DNA from: Dactylellina haptotyla
Taxonomy: Eukaryota > Ascomycota > Orbiliomycetes > Orbiliales > Orbiliaceae
Direction: 5' to 3'
DNA length: 64,000 nucleotides
Assembly (NCBI GenBank): GCA_031310005.1
Contig: CM062379.1
Span: forward strand, 6,758,001-6,822,000
The first letter of the stretch is position 1, and the number at the start of each line of letters is the position of its first letter. Below the pieces are notes generated by a model that had not been told where the DNA came from, searched no databases, and saw only the letters and a list, made by a program, of their open reading frames with translations. Both the position numbers and the translations under genes were made by a program. Positions 47,581 through 58,297 of the stretch are shown one piece after another.

Positions 47581-48871
47581 TTACAGCTTCTGTCCCCCTC
47601 GTTGGAACATGTTGCTTCTGGTTACACCTGCCCCTCCAAATACTTCTTCCTTTCTGCTGCCGCCAAATATACTACCGGTTTGTGCAGGCATCTCCTGTTG
47701 GACAACCGGCGGGACATCGCTCGTGCTAACGCTCTCCACAACATTGTCCTCTTCGCGCATGATAGCTATACTCCTCTTAACTGTTTCCTCTTCACCTTTA
47801 TAGCTGATGACTACTTCGTACTCGCCAAGCTCCTTCACACGCCCGTTTGAACCGCCGTCATGTGTGAACCCAACGTTCTCAGCTATGACGACAACCCTGT
47901 TACCGTCGGGATGCTGCGAGGCACTAGCAATCATCTTGATAGCGCTCGCCACGTCCGCTGTTGTCACCGAACCGTGAAGGGCGTCCGAAGTAGGTGTGAT
48001 TGTCGCCCTGTAGAAGCGGATAGATGGTGGGAGGACCGAACTCAGAATTGCGAGGTTCTCAGCAGCCTGTATTGTTTCATCTTTCGTTAGTTTCTTTTGC
48101 TTCCGCATAGAAATTCGGCAGAACGAGGGGAATAAATAGGAGGACTGTAATATCAGTAGGAACAATTGGAGTTATAAAATTATAAAATTTTGAAGCAATC
48201 CACACAGTCCAGATTCGGATAAGCGTATTAATCAAAATCTTCATCATAATAACAAGTCCTCCTAGAATGATAGAATACTAAAAGGGATCAGATAAGCAGT
48301 GAGAATAGCACATACCGGTAGAACAGTCTGTTCAACCTCGCCTTGGAGGTGGTATTCGCCCCATCCGTCCAGCTGCTTCGCCTGAACCTTCTCCTCTGGC
48401 ACGAATGGCATGAATCCCGGATCTCGCTCGACCAGCGTGTATTTTCCAATACTCTTCTCGAGTTCTCGGGTTAGATATTCAGCTTCGCCGCGTTGGTACC
48501 AGATGGTGCGCATACGACCAGGTGCGACCATCAATATCGCGCCTGTGTGGAACGAGTATGTTAGCCAACGAACGAGATCAATTGAAGTGAATTGGGGCAA
48601 CTTGGTTGAGGTAAACATATGGGAATATACCTTTAGGTCCATATTTAGGAATATCCTTCAATAACCTGACTTTAATACCAATAGCCTTAGGAAGCTTCTT
48701 CTTCCCTCTGACAAAGGTCGTCTGCCCGAGGGACCGCAGACAGTCACCGCATATCGACAGGTTCAGACCCGCAGTCGGTCTCGATCGTACCGCGGCGGAT
48801 AACGAAGACGCGAAGAGAGCGGTTCCACGGCTGGATACCGCGGCGCTGAAGAGAGGTAGTGGTGGTGACAT
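47581..48871 (-). CDS. Mitochondrial large-subunit ribosomal protein bL9m
   Basis: Exons 48871-48631, 48542-48316 and 48066-47581 give 317 residues. A basic, Ser/Ala/Arg-rich N-terminus (MSPPLPLFSAAVSSRGTALF and on) looks like a mitochondrial presequence. The bL9 N-domain follows: IKVRLLKDIPKYGPKG, spliced into AILMVAPGRMRTIWYQRGEA. After a linker come a second alpha/beta part (LPPSIRFYRATITPTSDALH, HGSVTTADVASAIK) and a C-terminal extension not found in bacterial bL9. The second intron is 249 bp, long for this region. The gene is divergent from REX2, whose ATG is only 168 bp away. Confidence 0.9.
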
Positions 48872-49039
48872 TACATCGGAAGGAAAGAGGAACGGAGGTT
48901 GGGTGGTGGTAGAAATTTATAGTGTGGGTTTTCTTGGGTGGTCAAATTCTTCGCCTGCACACAAAAATCAACCTGCCATTGTTGGAAGCGAGACAACGCA
49001 GAAAAACGCCGACGTCCAGACTTCGATGGAGACGAAAGG
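48872..49039. promoter_or_regulatory. Shared divergent promoter of bL9m and REX2
   Basis: The 168 bp between the two start codons must hold both 5' leaders and any promoter elements. Both flanking proteins begin with mitochondrial-type presequences. No TATA-like element stands out. Confidence 0.6.
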
Positions 49040-49925
49040 ATGTTGCGAGCTGTTGCATTACAAGCGACCCGGCGGAGTTGCACAGTGCGGAGTGCGCCAA
49101 CGATAGCGAAGCCCAGGCTGATATCGCCACTTGGTCAGTTCCCAATACGGTGTATATCCACCTCGGTCGCAAGAATGAGTGCCGAGGATACTTCAATCCC
49201 TCCAGAGGACGTCCAGGCGACCATCGCGGGTGTCCAGGTTGCGGTTCAGCAACCAGAGCCCCTCGAGTTGGAGGCGACGCCTAAGGGCTCGTTGAAATCT
49301 GACCATCCCCTCGTGTGGATCGATTGTGAGGTATGTGCACTTGCAATTACATACTTTATCAGGTATAAAATGTCGAAATATTAATTAATATATTTTCTAG
49401 ATGACGGGCTTGAACCCTCCTCACGATAAACTGCTCCAGGTCGCCTGCTTTATCACTGACGCCCAGTTGAAGCTCCTCGACACCACCGGTTTTGAGACCG
49501 TGATTTCTCGCCCAAAGTCTCTTCTTGACGGCATGGATCAGTGGTGCATCGACACTCACGGTCGAAATGGCCTAACCGCCCGGGTCCTCGAAACTGACGT
49601 CACAGTGGAAGACGCATCGACGGCACTTTTAGAATATATCAAGCAATACGTGCCGCTACCGCAAACTGCAATCATGTGTGGAAATAGCATACATTTTGAC
49701 AAAGTATTCCTGTCGCTGGAGATGCCAGAGGTGGTGAAATATCTGCACTATAGGATTGGGGACGTTAGTAGCATCAAGGAGTTTGCGAAGCGGTGGTGTA
49801 ATAACGATTTTCTGATTGACCTTCCCCCGAAGAAGTATACACACGAAGCCAAACAGGACATCTTGGAGAGTATCGAAGAAGCAAGGTACTATCGGAGGGT
49901 TTTATTTAGACAAAGGGATAATTAG
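49040..49925 (+). CDS. Oligoribonuclease (REX2/Orn family), mitochondrial
   Basis: Exons 49040-49330 and 49401-49925 give 271 residues. Residues 1-45 are Arg/Ser-rich without acidic residues (MLRAVALQATRRSCTVRSAP, FPIRCISTSVAR), which predicts mitochondrial import. The DEDDh exonuclease motifs are intact: HPLVWIDCEMTGLNPPHDKL across the splice (ExoI, D and E), IMCGNSIHFDKVFL (ExoII), RIGDVSSIKEFAKRW, and HEAKQDILESIEEARYYR (ExoIII, H and D). It should degrade 2-5-nt RNA fragments left by other nucleases. A second in-frame ATG at 49175 (MSAEDTS) would give a form without the presequence. Confidence 0.93.
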
Positions 49926-50149
49926 GAGGTGGACAATACGTCTAACGACTAGTTTTTGTTTGTGTTGGTTATGATATGAAGTCAATTCTGGATAATGATA
50001 CCCTGGTCTCGATGATACTCTAAGATTCGTATTCATTAAGGTAATCGTAAGTATCGTGCGTGGGTACATAGACTCTCTTATAGATCACCCAAGATACCCT
50101 CATGCGTTAAGTCTGCCTTTATAAATAATACATAAAAATGTTCGAAAGT

Positions 50150-51487
50150 TCAATCTTTCTTCTTGAAAAATGCGGTCATCTTCTTCATGCCGCTTGTATC
50201 CGCCTTTTCTAACTTTTTGACCGCATGGCTTTTCTTCGCGTCAGCTTCTTTCTTCTTGCGCTTCTTCTCCCTATCGGTATCTTCCTTGCTTACACCGCCC
50301 TCCAAATCTTCAATTGTTCGCTTGGTATGCGATATCGAGAAGTCCATGGCAGTGTTTGCGGCGGCACGAAGGGATTTAAGCTCTTCTTGGTAGGCCTCTA
50401 GCGGTTCTAAGGGGTGGATTTTGTGGATTTCTGTGACTAGAGACGTGTATAACGGAATGGGAAGGTAATTTTTCATAATTTGTACTGCGTGGGCAAGTTG
50501 AGAGATGTACAATATTTCGGGCGGAGGTAGTAGCGATTCCTCCACGACTTTCGTAGTAACAGTATCGCCTTCTGCAGGGGTATTGGTGCCTGATTCTTCC
50601 TCGTTTATGTTTAATCGTGACGCCTCACGGCGTAGCTGGGATTCGACTTCTTGTGATTCAACGTCTTTATTATCGTCTTCGAGTTCCGCATCGTTTATGA
50701 TACCTCCTGTTTTATCCGCCTCAGGCTGCGCCTGACGTTTCCAGGCTGTAGATGCTTGGAGGGAGAGAGGTTTCGACAGTTTACGGGTTATGAGGTTTGT
50801 TAAGCTTGGGGGTAGGACCTTGGCGACGGATTCCACACGAGAGACTAAGAGATCGATGACTTTCTTGTTGCTGACGCGGTACATGACTTCATCACCGGCT
50901 TCCACTGTGTCGCATATCGGTAACAATCGGGATTGCAGAAGCTTTTCGGCCGGGGGGTGGAGCTTGAAGATTTTGGTCCATGTTGAGAATTCAGGGTGGC
51001 TTTCCAAGAGGTCATCGAACGAGAGGAAATTCCGTGATGTTTTGTCGGATGTTAAGTAGGAAAGGAGGAGGTAGATTGGGTCGATCGGTGTTGTGAGAAA
51101 GAGATGGGCGTCTTTGATGACGAGCGAAGATTTATCGCCCTTCCGGTCTGGCGGGTCTTGCGGTTCTTCCTTCTCCTCGTCAGCCTTTTCTTTGCTATCC
51201 TCGTCCCCCCCTTCGTCTGAGCGCTCTTTCTCCAATTCTTTGGGCAGTTTCAGAGGGGGCAAATCCGGTGTCATAAGCCATGACCTCGGTTCGGATATCT
51301 GATTCGCGATCTTGAGGATTTCGTAGAGGAACGGGGTCGAGGTGCCCTCGCTCTTGGGCGGGTGGTGGAGTAGGTACCGGGTCGGTACGCCCGTGTTCGG
51401 GTGCTTCAGGCTGAGGATAGTGTGCGATACGGCGCTGCCATCGGAGCCCTCGCCAGCGGGCAGGATGAAGACCCTCGGGGAGGCCAT
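50150..51487 (-). CDS. Ribonuclease H2 subunit B (Rnh202/Ydr279 family)
   Basis: Single exon from the ATG at 51487, 445 residues: MASPRVFILPAGEGSDG. The frame stays open about 190 nt further upstream without an ATG, so an extra 5' exon is possible. The N-terminal triple-barrel part (FILPAG, ILSLKHPNTGVPTRYLLHHP, LYEILKI) and VIKDAHLFLTTPIDPIYLLL fit the Ydr279p/RNASEH2B family. This non-catalytic subunit helps assemble RNase H2, which removes ribonucleotides and RNA:DNA hybrids from DNA. The helical middle (QLAHAVQIMKNYLPIPLYTS) and a Lys-rich tail end in KKMTAFFKKKD, which resembles a PCNA-binding PIP box. MCM10 is divergently transcribed 742 bp away. Confidence 0.85.
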   Translation of the reverse strand: MASPRVFILPAGEGSDGSAVSHTILSLKHPNTGVPTRYLLHHPPKSEGTSTPFLYEILKIANQISEPRSWLMTPDLPPLKLPKELEKERSDEGGDEDSKEKADEEKEEPQDPPDRKGDKSSLVIKDAHLFLTTPIDPIYLLLSYLTSDKTSRNFLSFDDLLESHPEFSTWTKIFKLHPPAEKLLQSRLLPICDTVEAGDEVMYRVSNKKVIDLLVSRVESVAKVLPPSLTNLITRKLSKPLSLQASTAWKRQAQPEADKTGGIINDAELEDDNKDVESQEVESQLRREASRLNINEEESGTNTPAEGDTVTTKVVEESLLPPPEILYISQLAHAVQIMKNYLPIPLYTSLVTEIHKIHPLEPLEAYQEELKSLRAAANTAMDFSISHTKRTIEDLEGGVSKEDTDREKKRKKKEADAKKSHAVKKLEKADTSGMKKMTAFFKKKD

Positions 51488-52229
51488 TGTCCGGTCGTAA
51501 GGCCCTCGGACGCTGTCTGAAGAACCCTCGTCGTTGGGGACGTTGTTGCGGGTGAGGTTGCGGACGGTGGCACGCGTGTTGTGCGACCTTGCCCGTTTGG
51601 GAACGTCGCCCGAAAGGAGAAGCCGCAACGACGTGAAATCGAAGGAACCGTTTTCCGTCTCGCCAACTTGCTTCAATTTTCGCCCTCCAAATTAACTAAA
51701 CCCACCGTCGACATCGTCACCATCCCCTCGAAGTCGCCCCGCTCGAACCTTCGTCTGCCCCCTCCGGTAGGGTTTCGTACGCCTCAGCGCTAGCAGAGCA
51801 GTCAAGTAGCCCTCCGCCCGCCAAATCCAATCCGTCCCCATTGCCCGCGAAGGCCGCGTGCCAATCCAGGGGATTCCTTTCACCAGCCTTTGGTCGCAAA
51901 CCCCCATCGCATCACCTACCATCGATACCTGGTGCCTTGGTTCCCGTCATATTTGCCCGCCTTATCACTAAGTGGAGACCGAATACAGTGCGGTTTCTGT
52001 GGTGTTTGAAATTGCCTGGCATTGGAATTCAAATATCAGCCGGCCCTACCGTTTTGGGGTACACTTTGGAACCTCAGTTCCAATAAATACTTCTCGACCA
52101 TACCGTAATATTGACTCGATTGGTGGCGGTTTCCAAGTCATCGCAACGCCATCTCAACAGCGAATGACTTGAATACTGGGATTGACAGAGACGAGCAATC
52201 GACCTTGTCTTTTGCGAGAGTGTGCCACG
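51488..52229. promoter_or_regulatory. Divergent promoter region of RNase H2B and MCM10
   Basis: The 742-bp gap between two DNA-replication genes contains ACGCGT at 51572-51577, the MluI cell-cycle box recognised by MBF in yeasts, 85 bp from the RNase H2B ATG. If the RNase H2B protein starts further upstream, this site would be coding. Confidence 0.45.
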
Positions 52230-54902
52230 ATGGCTAACAATAATGGTACTTCCCTTCTACCCCGGACAGTTAGATTCGGTCACTAACATATCACAGATGT
52301 GGCCGCACAATGGCCTCCAGCATCTCCCAAAGACGTCCTCCGTCTGACACCCCGAAAGACACCCATCAATCTGATCCACTCCTCTCCCCTCCGAAACGCT
52401 ACAAATGTCTCTCCGACCCGTGGCCGGCGCGGCGCCCCTCCAATCGAAGAAGAGGACAGTGACGCAACAACATCTGAGGAAGACGAGGAAGCCCTTCAAT
52501 TACAACTCAAAGCGATTGAAATGAAATTGAAATTGAAACGGCTCCAGAAAGAAAAGAAGCGGAAAGCAGAAAAGGCCACTGGTAGCGCCCAAGACACCAT
52601 CGCCAGCGGCCGGACCACCCCTCCTCCTAGTTTTGAAAGAGCCGCTCCAGATGTCCAAGTCCCCGTTAGCCCATCGCCACGCAAGAAAACTATGGCAATC
52701 GACGATGCAAACCCGCCTGCCTCCCCCTCCAGAGTTCTCCTAGGTATCGACAAAGGTCTGAAAGCTAGAGACATCTCGCTCAAGCGCGCCCCAGGCATGA
52801 CCAATCTTATCGCAGAACCTCCTCGGAAACCACAATTTACTTCCAGCACGTCGAGCACATCTTCCGCCCTGCGAAACGTGACCAAAGAGACCTCAGATCC
52901 TTTCGGTTCAAAGTCCATCCCAGCGGCAAAATCATTCTCAGAGCGAATAGCGGAACAGAGGGCGGGCATAACGGCAAAGGAAACTAGGGCGAAAGAAAAC
53001 GAGAAACTACGGAGTAAAGGATGGAACTTGGAAAGCAGTGATAGCACCGTATCCACAACGGTTACATCGAGTACCGTCACGAAACAAGAATCCCATGCTA
53101 TGGTACTCTCTAGAACTACCTCGTTGGCTTCATCTCGACCAACGGGTGTACAGCAGCAGCCCACTGGCCGATTACAAACGCAGCGAACACAATCCTCCAG
53201 CTCGGCCTCAACTTCCTCAACTTTCAAGCCAGCAGAGCCACCCAAATCTACGGCTTTGACTTCTATCGGTAACCCCGCAGCTAGTACTTCCGTCACAACC
53301 CCGACAACTACAGAATCAAATGCAGCAGGGGCCACAGACCAAGGCGCGGGCTTCGACTCCTTCTCCAGTCTCCACCTCACGCGTCGCCTACTCGCCCACA
53401 CCCAACTCGCCCGCCACCTCAACGAAAAAGAAATCTTCCATCTTCCGCGCCTCCTCAAGACCGTGCACTCGCCAGATTACGACCCCCCCGACGTCGCAGG
53501 AGACTGGGTGGTAATGGGCATCGTAGCCTCCAAATCGGAACCGCGCGACGTCGCTCGCGAAGGCGCGGGGAAATACATCGTAATCCAAATCACCGACCTA
53601 AAATGGGAAATCGAACTCTTCTGCTTTGGCAGCGCCTTCCAGAAATACTACCGTCTCCGCGTCGGCACCGTTCTAGCGATCTTGAACCCCAACATCATGA
53701 AGCCTCGAAACCAGGATTCCGGCAAGTTCTCTCTCACGCTTTCCGATAACAACGACACCCTTCTGGAAATCGGAACGGCACGCGACTTGGGAGCTTGCAA
53801 AGCGCGCAAAAGGGACGGGAAGGAATGCGGCACTTGGGTCGATAAACGGCGCACCGAGTTTTGTGATTTCCATGTTGAACAGACGATTTCAAAAGTACGA
53901 TCGAGCAGACCTGAGGTTATGACTATGGGTAAATTATACTCTCCACCAAGAAAGGGGGAAGGATTGCGACCGAAAAGAAACTTCATGAGAGGCGGGAAAC
54001 AAGAGCGAGACGATGGATTGCTGCCTCTCAAGGAAGGGATTATTCCTGACTTACCAGTCAAAGCTGGTGGCGGTGGTGGCAACGTTTACGTGACCAAGTT
54101 CTCAACGGCAAAGCTGATCGATAATCACAATATAACCGGGGATCCGAGCTGGCAGAGGGAGAAAGAAGAAAAATTAAAGAGGATGTTAGCGAGAAGAGAG
54201 AAGGAGAGAGAGATCACGAGGGGGTTGTTAGCCGTGGGAAACGCGAATACCGGAATGGATTATTTGAAAGCGAACCTTGAAGATGAGAATGGGAAAGGAG
54301 TGGCGCTGATGGGCGTTAGGCGCTCCACAGCAGACGGGAGAGGGGTTAACACCCTGGCGGCAGTAGGAGGGGGTACTTCGGCCGCCGATGCGAGGGCGGC
54401 TGCGATCGAAGAATTCAAATCGCACGCTGCAAAGTCTGCGGCGGATGTATCGCTCTCCCCAATTAAGTCCAAACGCAAGTCAGCAGATATCACCGCCAGG
54501 GATGCGGGTTCGCCTTCCCCACCTCCCGGGGCGGGCGAGGAGAGGGCGATTAAGAGAAGTAGACCGGATAGCGGGGGGGTAGGATGGGCGCAACGGGGCG
54601 TGAAAAAGCATCTCGAGAGGAATGTGGCCCTCACTAGCACTGGTGGGTTGAAACAGACTCAATTGGGTTGGAAGACCAGAAGCCGGAGTAGGAGTCCTGT
54701 TAAACGTCTTCCGCCTACGCAGGAGGTAGATGATACTGCTGCAGCACAGGCAGATGTACTGCTAGAGCGGCCAAGCTCTCCGAATAAGAGCAACTTGAAG
54801 AATTCTAGCTTCGAGAGGAGAGATTCCAAGTCTGTCAAGTTCGCGCCCATTCCGCAAGTGGATGATGATAGCGATGACGATTTGGAAATCTTGGGGATGT
54901 AA
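52230..54902 (+). CDS. mcm10: DNA replication factor Mcm10
   Basis: A 16-nt first coding exon, 52230-52245 (MANNN plus one base), joins 52297-54902, giving 873 residues. The N-terminal 360 residues are disordered, with a coiled stretch near 65-90 (LQLQLKAIEMKLKLKRLQKE). The conserved centre has an OB-fold (GDWVVMGIVASKSEPRD, YIVIQITDLKWEIELFCFGS, YYRLRVGTVLAILNPNIMKP), then the Mcm10 zinc finger at about 506-531: C-x9-C-x11-C-x2-H (CKARKRDGKEC to CDFH). KLYSPPRKGEG follows. The C-terminus is basic and ends in an acidic DDDSDDDLEILGM. Mcm10 activates the CMG helicase and helps load polymerase alpha at origins. Confidence 0.93.
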
Positions 54903-55425
54903 AAGTCGTTTTTTCTGCCTAATCGGGTGCATATACGAAGAAGTAGGATGCACGATCGGGGAAAAGTAACTTTGAGAGATTGCGTATTCCTTTTGTTTGG
55001 ATTCTAAGCGGGGCGTTTTCTTTTGTCAGGTAGCTGTATTACAATATTACAGCGGCGGAGGTGTTCAGGAGTTGTATTATTTCATCATATTCATACATAG
55101 CGAAACCGAATTAAAAATATCATTACCACATTATTCATATCATCGCTATCCGAACTGTCCAAAGACTAGAAACTATCTTACATGGGATAACACCCGGCGC
55201 AGAGCCAAGAAAATGTAAAACAAACGCTAAATCCTTACAAGTAGAAAGAGATAAAACTCGCTGCAAACCGTTCTGATATAAAAGTCCAGCTTATCGGCCA
55301 AGATCGTGAAAGTACAATAGTGAAGCAACGGTATAAATGGATATAGTGGTTTCCTGATAAAAACGCCAGCACATAATCCTCTAACCAAGACTATGCAATC
55401 TCTCAAATACGGAAATACGAAGGAT
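54903..55425. other. Gap between convergent genes
   Basis: 3' flanks of MCM10 (+) and the K+ channel gene (-). Nothing else was seen. Confidence 0.5.
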
Positions 55426-58297
55426 TTAAAACCTCGGGGGTCTCATAGAGATGCTACTATGATGCTCTTGGACAAGCTTTTCGAGCCCCCGAGTCAGTCT
55501 ATCCTGAACCCAGGCAGGCTCTCGCCCTTCGTATAACAACGGACTGTCCTCGCCTATAAACAATCGATTTGGTTAGCTTTTGGAGAAGCAGTTGTAGAAA
55601 TGTAGAATTCAGCACTTACCGATCCAATCCCACAGAACGAACCCTTCTTCGTTATCAATATTATCCTGCGTTATTTCTTCACCAGGTTTTACACCTTTCA
55701 GTCGATGAGGCTTCACAAGCTCGCACGCTCGGATCAACCTCGTGAACTCTACCCAGTCCTCGTAATCATACGCTCGTTTTGGATCAACGCACACTTGTCG
55801 CCCGACATCTCGTATCGCAGCGGCCAACGCCATGAGTAGTTCTTGGAAAGTATAGTCCTCGGGTAGAGTCTTTAGGTTTTCTTCTTGCTGTGGGTCCGTT
55901 TCGTCGACCTGCTGCCGTTGTTGTTCGGGATCGCTATCATCGCTGATCTGGAAAATAGGTATCCGTTGCGATCCCGGTCTTTCGTCCTGTTCTTGGATAC
56001 CGCCGAGGGATGAACGTCGGGCTGCATTGGGTGAACTCGTATTACTCCTCCCACTCATAGCACTCGCCGCATAACTCGACCTCGGTCGGCCTTTTTCGTC
56101 ATTGTCGTGCTTCTTGCCAGTTCGTTCTTGTTTCCATCGCTTATAAATCTCTCGTAAACTCTCACGGATTCCCTCCTTGGGTAAAATCGTAAACTCTGCA
56201 AGTCGTAATGTAGCATTTTGGAAGCGTTCGATAACCGTGGAACCCATACTCGAGATGAGAATAGTGATAGTAGGAACGGACCAGATACTCCATAGGAGAA
56301 AGAATGCTTTCCCAGCATTGCTTCGAGGACTGAGGTCACCGTATCCGATGGTAAGAAGCGACACGTAGCAGAAATAGAGAGCTTGAAAATAGGTTAAGTG
56401 CTGGGTGTCCCTTTCTGCAATCATAAAAATCACAGCGCCCAAGAGCCACAAGGTAAGAAAAGCGACTGAAGATGACACCAACGCCGTCCACTGCTTAAAC
56501 TTCAACGTGTGTCTCTGAATCTTCCGCATGGCTTCAAATCGATCACGAGAAGCGCGAAGAAGGATGGGGCGAGACCGCCGTTTTCTAGTAATCGTATCGA
56601 TAATCTGTTTGGGTATGCTACGGATGCTGTTGGTATGTCGCAAACCATGGGTCGAAGAGATACTACGCGAACTACTATTATGTCGCAGACCCTGGGTAGA
56701 CACACTGCCAAAGCGATTAGTAGATGGGCTGTCAAAACGCGGAGTTACTGGTGTATCAGCGAAGCGGATAGTCGTAGGACTCAGGGAGTCATCGTCCGGC
56801 GGCGGTTGTACAAATTCGGTGAGGGTTGGGTCTCCACGGTGTAGCTCCGAAGAAGTGGTGACAGCGCGGTTAGCAACGTCCTGGCGTCGATGGGTGATAT
56901 GCCTTGTAAATTTTAGTTATGGTTTAATATAGAGAAAGAAACTATGGATGATTACTCACTGCCCGACGACTTGTTTCTCGCCTATTTCGATGACAAAGCC
57001 GTGTATACTGTTGACTACGAGACCCAACATGATGATACCGATCACAGAGAACGGAAAAACGAATCCTCTTGCAGCATTAGATGTAGCAGCGATATCTAGA
57101 ATCCAGTCAGCATAGGTTCCAAAATAATACCAATAACAATTTGATGTTTGCAAACTTACCGCCAAAACCGACAGTCAACAAAGTCACGTTACAGAAATAA
57201 ACAGAATCAGAATAACTCCATCCCTCAATCTTACAAAAGATCAAGGCTCCAATACCCAGCCATGCGAAGAAGAATATGGTCTGCAACATCAAATTCTTTT
57301 CTGCCCTTGAAGACTCGATATGGGCCGGATAGTGTCGCTTGAGAAATCCTGCGATATTGACAAACAGTATGGTGGCAGCAAATAGGTACAGTCCAGCTGA
57401 TATCACGCCAAACCAGAAGGCTTGAGTGTAAACTTGGGTTGGACTAACAGGTCGTGCATAGACGTGCAAGGCGATCAAAATACTTGAGAGAAGACCAAAA
57501 GCGATATACCAGCATATTATCGTGAAGGGCATGGCAACCGCATATCGAATACGCCTGGAATAGTTGCACATGAGAAAGAAGTTTCCAACAAAGCCAAATA
57601 CTAGAGAGGCTGCATTGATGCCAATTGCCCTGTAGACGATCGCATTTGGTGTCAGTTTTGAAATCATCTCAGCAATATAGAGCAGGTTTCGTACCATTTT
57701 GGATCAGCGAAGGGATTATCAAATCGTTCGTCAAATGCATGGTCGCCATCAATGTCGAGATTCGCACGCCAGGGACTGACCAAGGCGGCAACCGACGTAA
57801 GGTTCGCCTTAAATTCGTGTGAGCAAAATTACCGTCTGTATAGGATTAGAACAATGGTTTCTTACTAAGGGTCCTACGGTAGCAGCGACTAATGGAATTC
57901 CCTTTGCTGCGAACCACCATTTCCTGCGTATATGTTAACAAACGAAACTCAGGAATAGGTGCATTGTGTTGCGATGGACCTACATGGGCGGTTCGTCATT
58001 CTGCTCGAACTCCTCGGCATATTCTTCCAAGCGGGCGTCGGTCTCGTCCGGGTCGTCGTCGTTGGGCTTATTAGCTAATTCGTTATCATTATCGGTATCC
58101 GCTCCTGCAGATTTGCTACTGCTCGGTTCGCTAGACTTTTCACCATCGAGGCTTGTGTTGGACATCGGATCATCCGCAGGCCGTGGGGTTGATGTTGGTA
58201 TTGATGCTGGTGTTGTAGGTCGTGACGGTCTGATCGAATTTCTGGACGACGTTCTGTTGATAGCCTCCCCGAGCAATCGCATACGGATGTGATTCAT
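55426..58297 (-). CDS. TOK1-like outward-rectifier K+ channel
   Basis: Seven exons: 58297-57984, 57923-57866, 57807-57695, 57629-57160, 57095-56960, 56902-55620 and 55553-55426, giving 833 residues. The cytosolic acidic N-terminus is followed by membrane segments (KWWFAAKGIPLVAATVGPLA, AIGINAASLVFGFVGNFFLM, and more). The first pore loop, TLLTVGFGD at about 311-319, is rebuilt by a splice. The second, SLLTIGYGD at about 544-552, follows a long cytosolic loop rich in short GLRH/NSI repeats. Two pore loops with eight predicted membrane segments define fungal TOK channels. They let K+ out when the plasma membrane depolarises. The C-terminal tail is cytosolic and Gln/Asp-rich. The third exon uses an acceptor AAG at 57808, because the upstream ACAG would lead to a stop. 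Confidence 0.92.
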
